A stretch of DNA of 5,033 bases, taken from assembly GCA_023457475.1 (NCBI GenBank), contig JAEWLO010000384.1, positions 1-5,033 of the forward strand, read 5' to 3'. The position numbers and the translations under genes were made by a program. Below, in pieces: positions 4,969 to 5,033 of this stretch (positions are counted from its first letter, which is position 1; each line of letters opens with the position of its first letter). The notes under the pieces were generated by a model. The model saw only the letters and a list, made by a program, of their open reading frames with translations, was not told where the DNA came from and searched no databases. This DNA comes from Pseudomonadota bacterium. Its GTDB lineage: Bacteria; Pseudomonadota; Gammaproteobacteria; Xanthomonadales; Xanthomonadaceae.

Positions 4969-5033
4969 GTAGAGCCACGCCCTGCGTGGCTGCTCTCCGT
5001 TCCGACACCGCCAAGCCACGCAGGGCGTGGCTC
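4969..5033. repeat. Inverted pair of GTAG-headed palindromes (SMAG-like REP)
   Basis: The first unit begins GTAG at 4969-4972. It is followed by AGCCACGC (4973-4980), a CCT loop, and GCGTGGCT (4984-4991), a perfect 8-bp hairpin. The second unit, AGCCACGC (5014-5021), AGG, GCGTGGCT (5025-5032), is the exact reverse complement of the first hairpin. A 22-bp spacer (4992-5013) lies between. The tetranucleotide head, short GC-rich stem and head-out pair match the SMAG (Stenotrophomonas GTAG) class of REP elements, which are moved by RAYT-type transposases acting in trans. The pair lies 32 bp after the LysR-type stop codon and could also help end its transcript. The final three bases of the second head should lie just beyond the window. 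Confidence 0.85.

Noticed and set aside
1..5033. A novel defence, mobile or biosynthetic system
   Set aside because: All five genes belong to well-known families with usual lengths and intact motifs. There is no codon or composition break, transposase, CRISPR array or unexplained gene.

Overview
The window looks like ordinary chromosomal DNA from a high-GC gammaproteobacterium of the Xanthomonadaceae, most likely Stenotrophomonas. Three things point there. The proteins are GC-rich and of xanthomonad type. The right edge holds a GTAG-headed short palindrome pair of the SMAG type that crowds S. maltophilia genomes. The left edge holds an ACATGGATGT / GGCGTGTCCCGC intergenic repeat that I associate with Stenotrophomonas and Xanthomonas. 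The genus call is inference from memory of these repeats, not from a search.

Layout. At 1-50 is a dyad-rich intergenic repeat cut by the window edge. At 124-149 is a textbook intrinsic terminator for the minus strand. From 1898 down to 175, minus strand, is the fabA-fabB operon, with the two genes joined by a TGATG stop/start overlap. Together they make the cis double bond of unsaturated fatty acids under anaerobic-type (type II FAS) synthesis: FabA dehydrates and isomerises the C10 intermediate, and FabB elongates the cis-3-decenoyl product. A 193-bp, locally AT-rich divergent region (1899-2091) separates fabA from dinB (2092-3165, plus), which encodes the translesion DNA polymerase IV. dinB and the next gene are convergent; the 133 bp between them contain two hairpins and a 10-bp palindrome. 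The minus-strand gene at 3299-3937 encodes a small NAD(P)-binding atypical SDR of the YwnB/YhfK kind. It is divergent from a LysR-type regulator (4034-4936, plus) across 96 bp carrying a recognisable regulator promoter and spaced repeats. That arrangement suggests the regulator controls the reductase and itself. The window ends in the inverted pair of SMAG-like palindromes.

All five genes look intact, with their key residues present. I see no RNA gene, CRISPR array, transposase or phage gene. No stretch above 300 bases lacks a gene. I found no evidence of a novel biological system. The items worth a second look are small non-coding structures: the candidate operators in the two divergent regions, the convergent-gene hairpin at 3243-3290, and the two edge repeats whose missing outer bases can be predicted.
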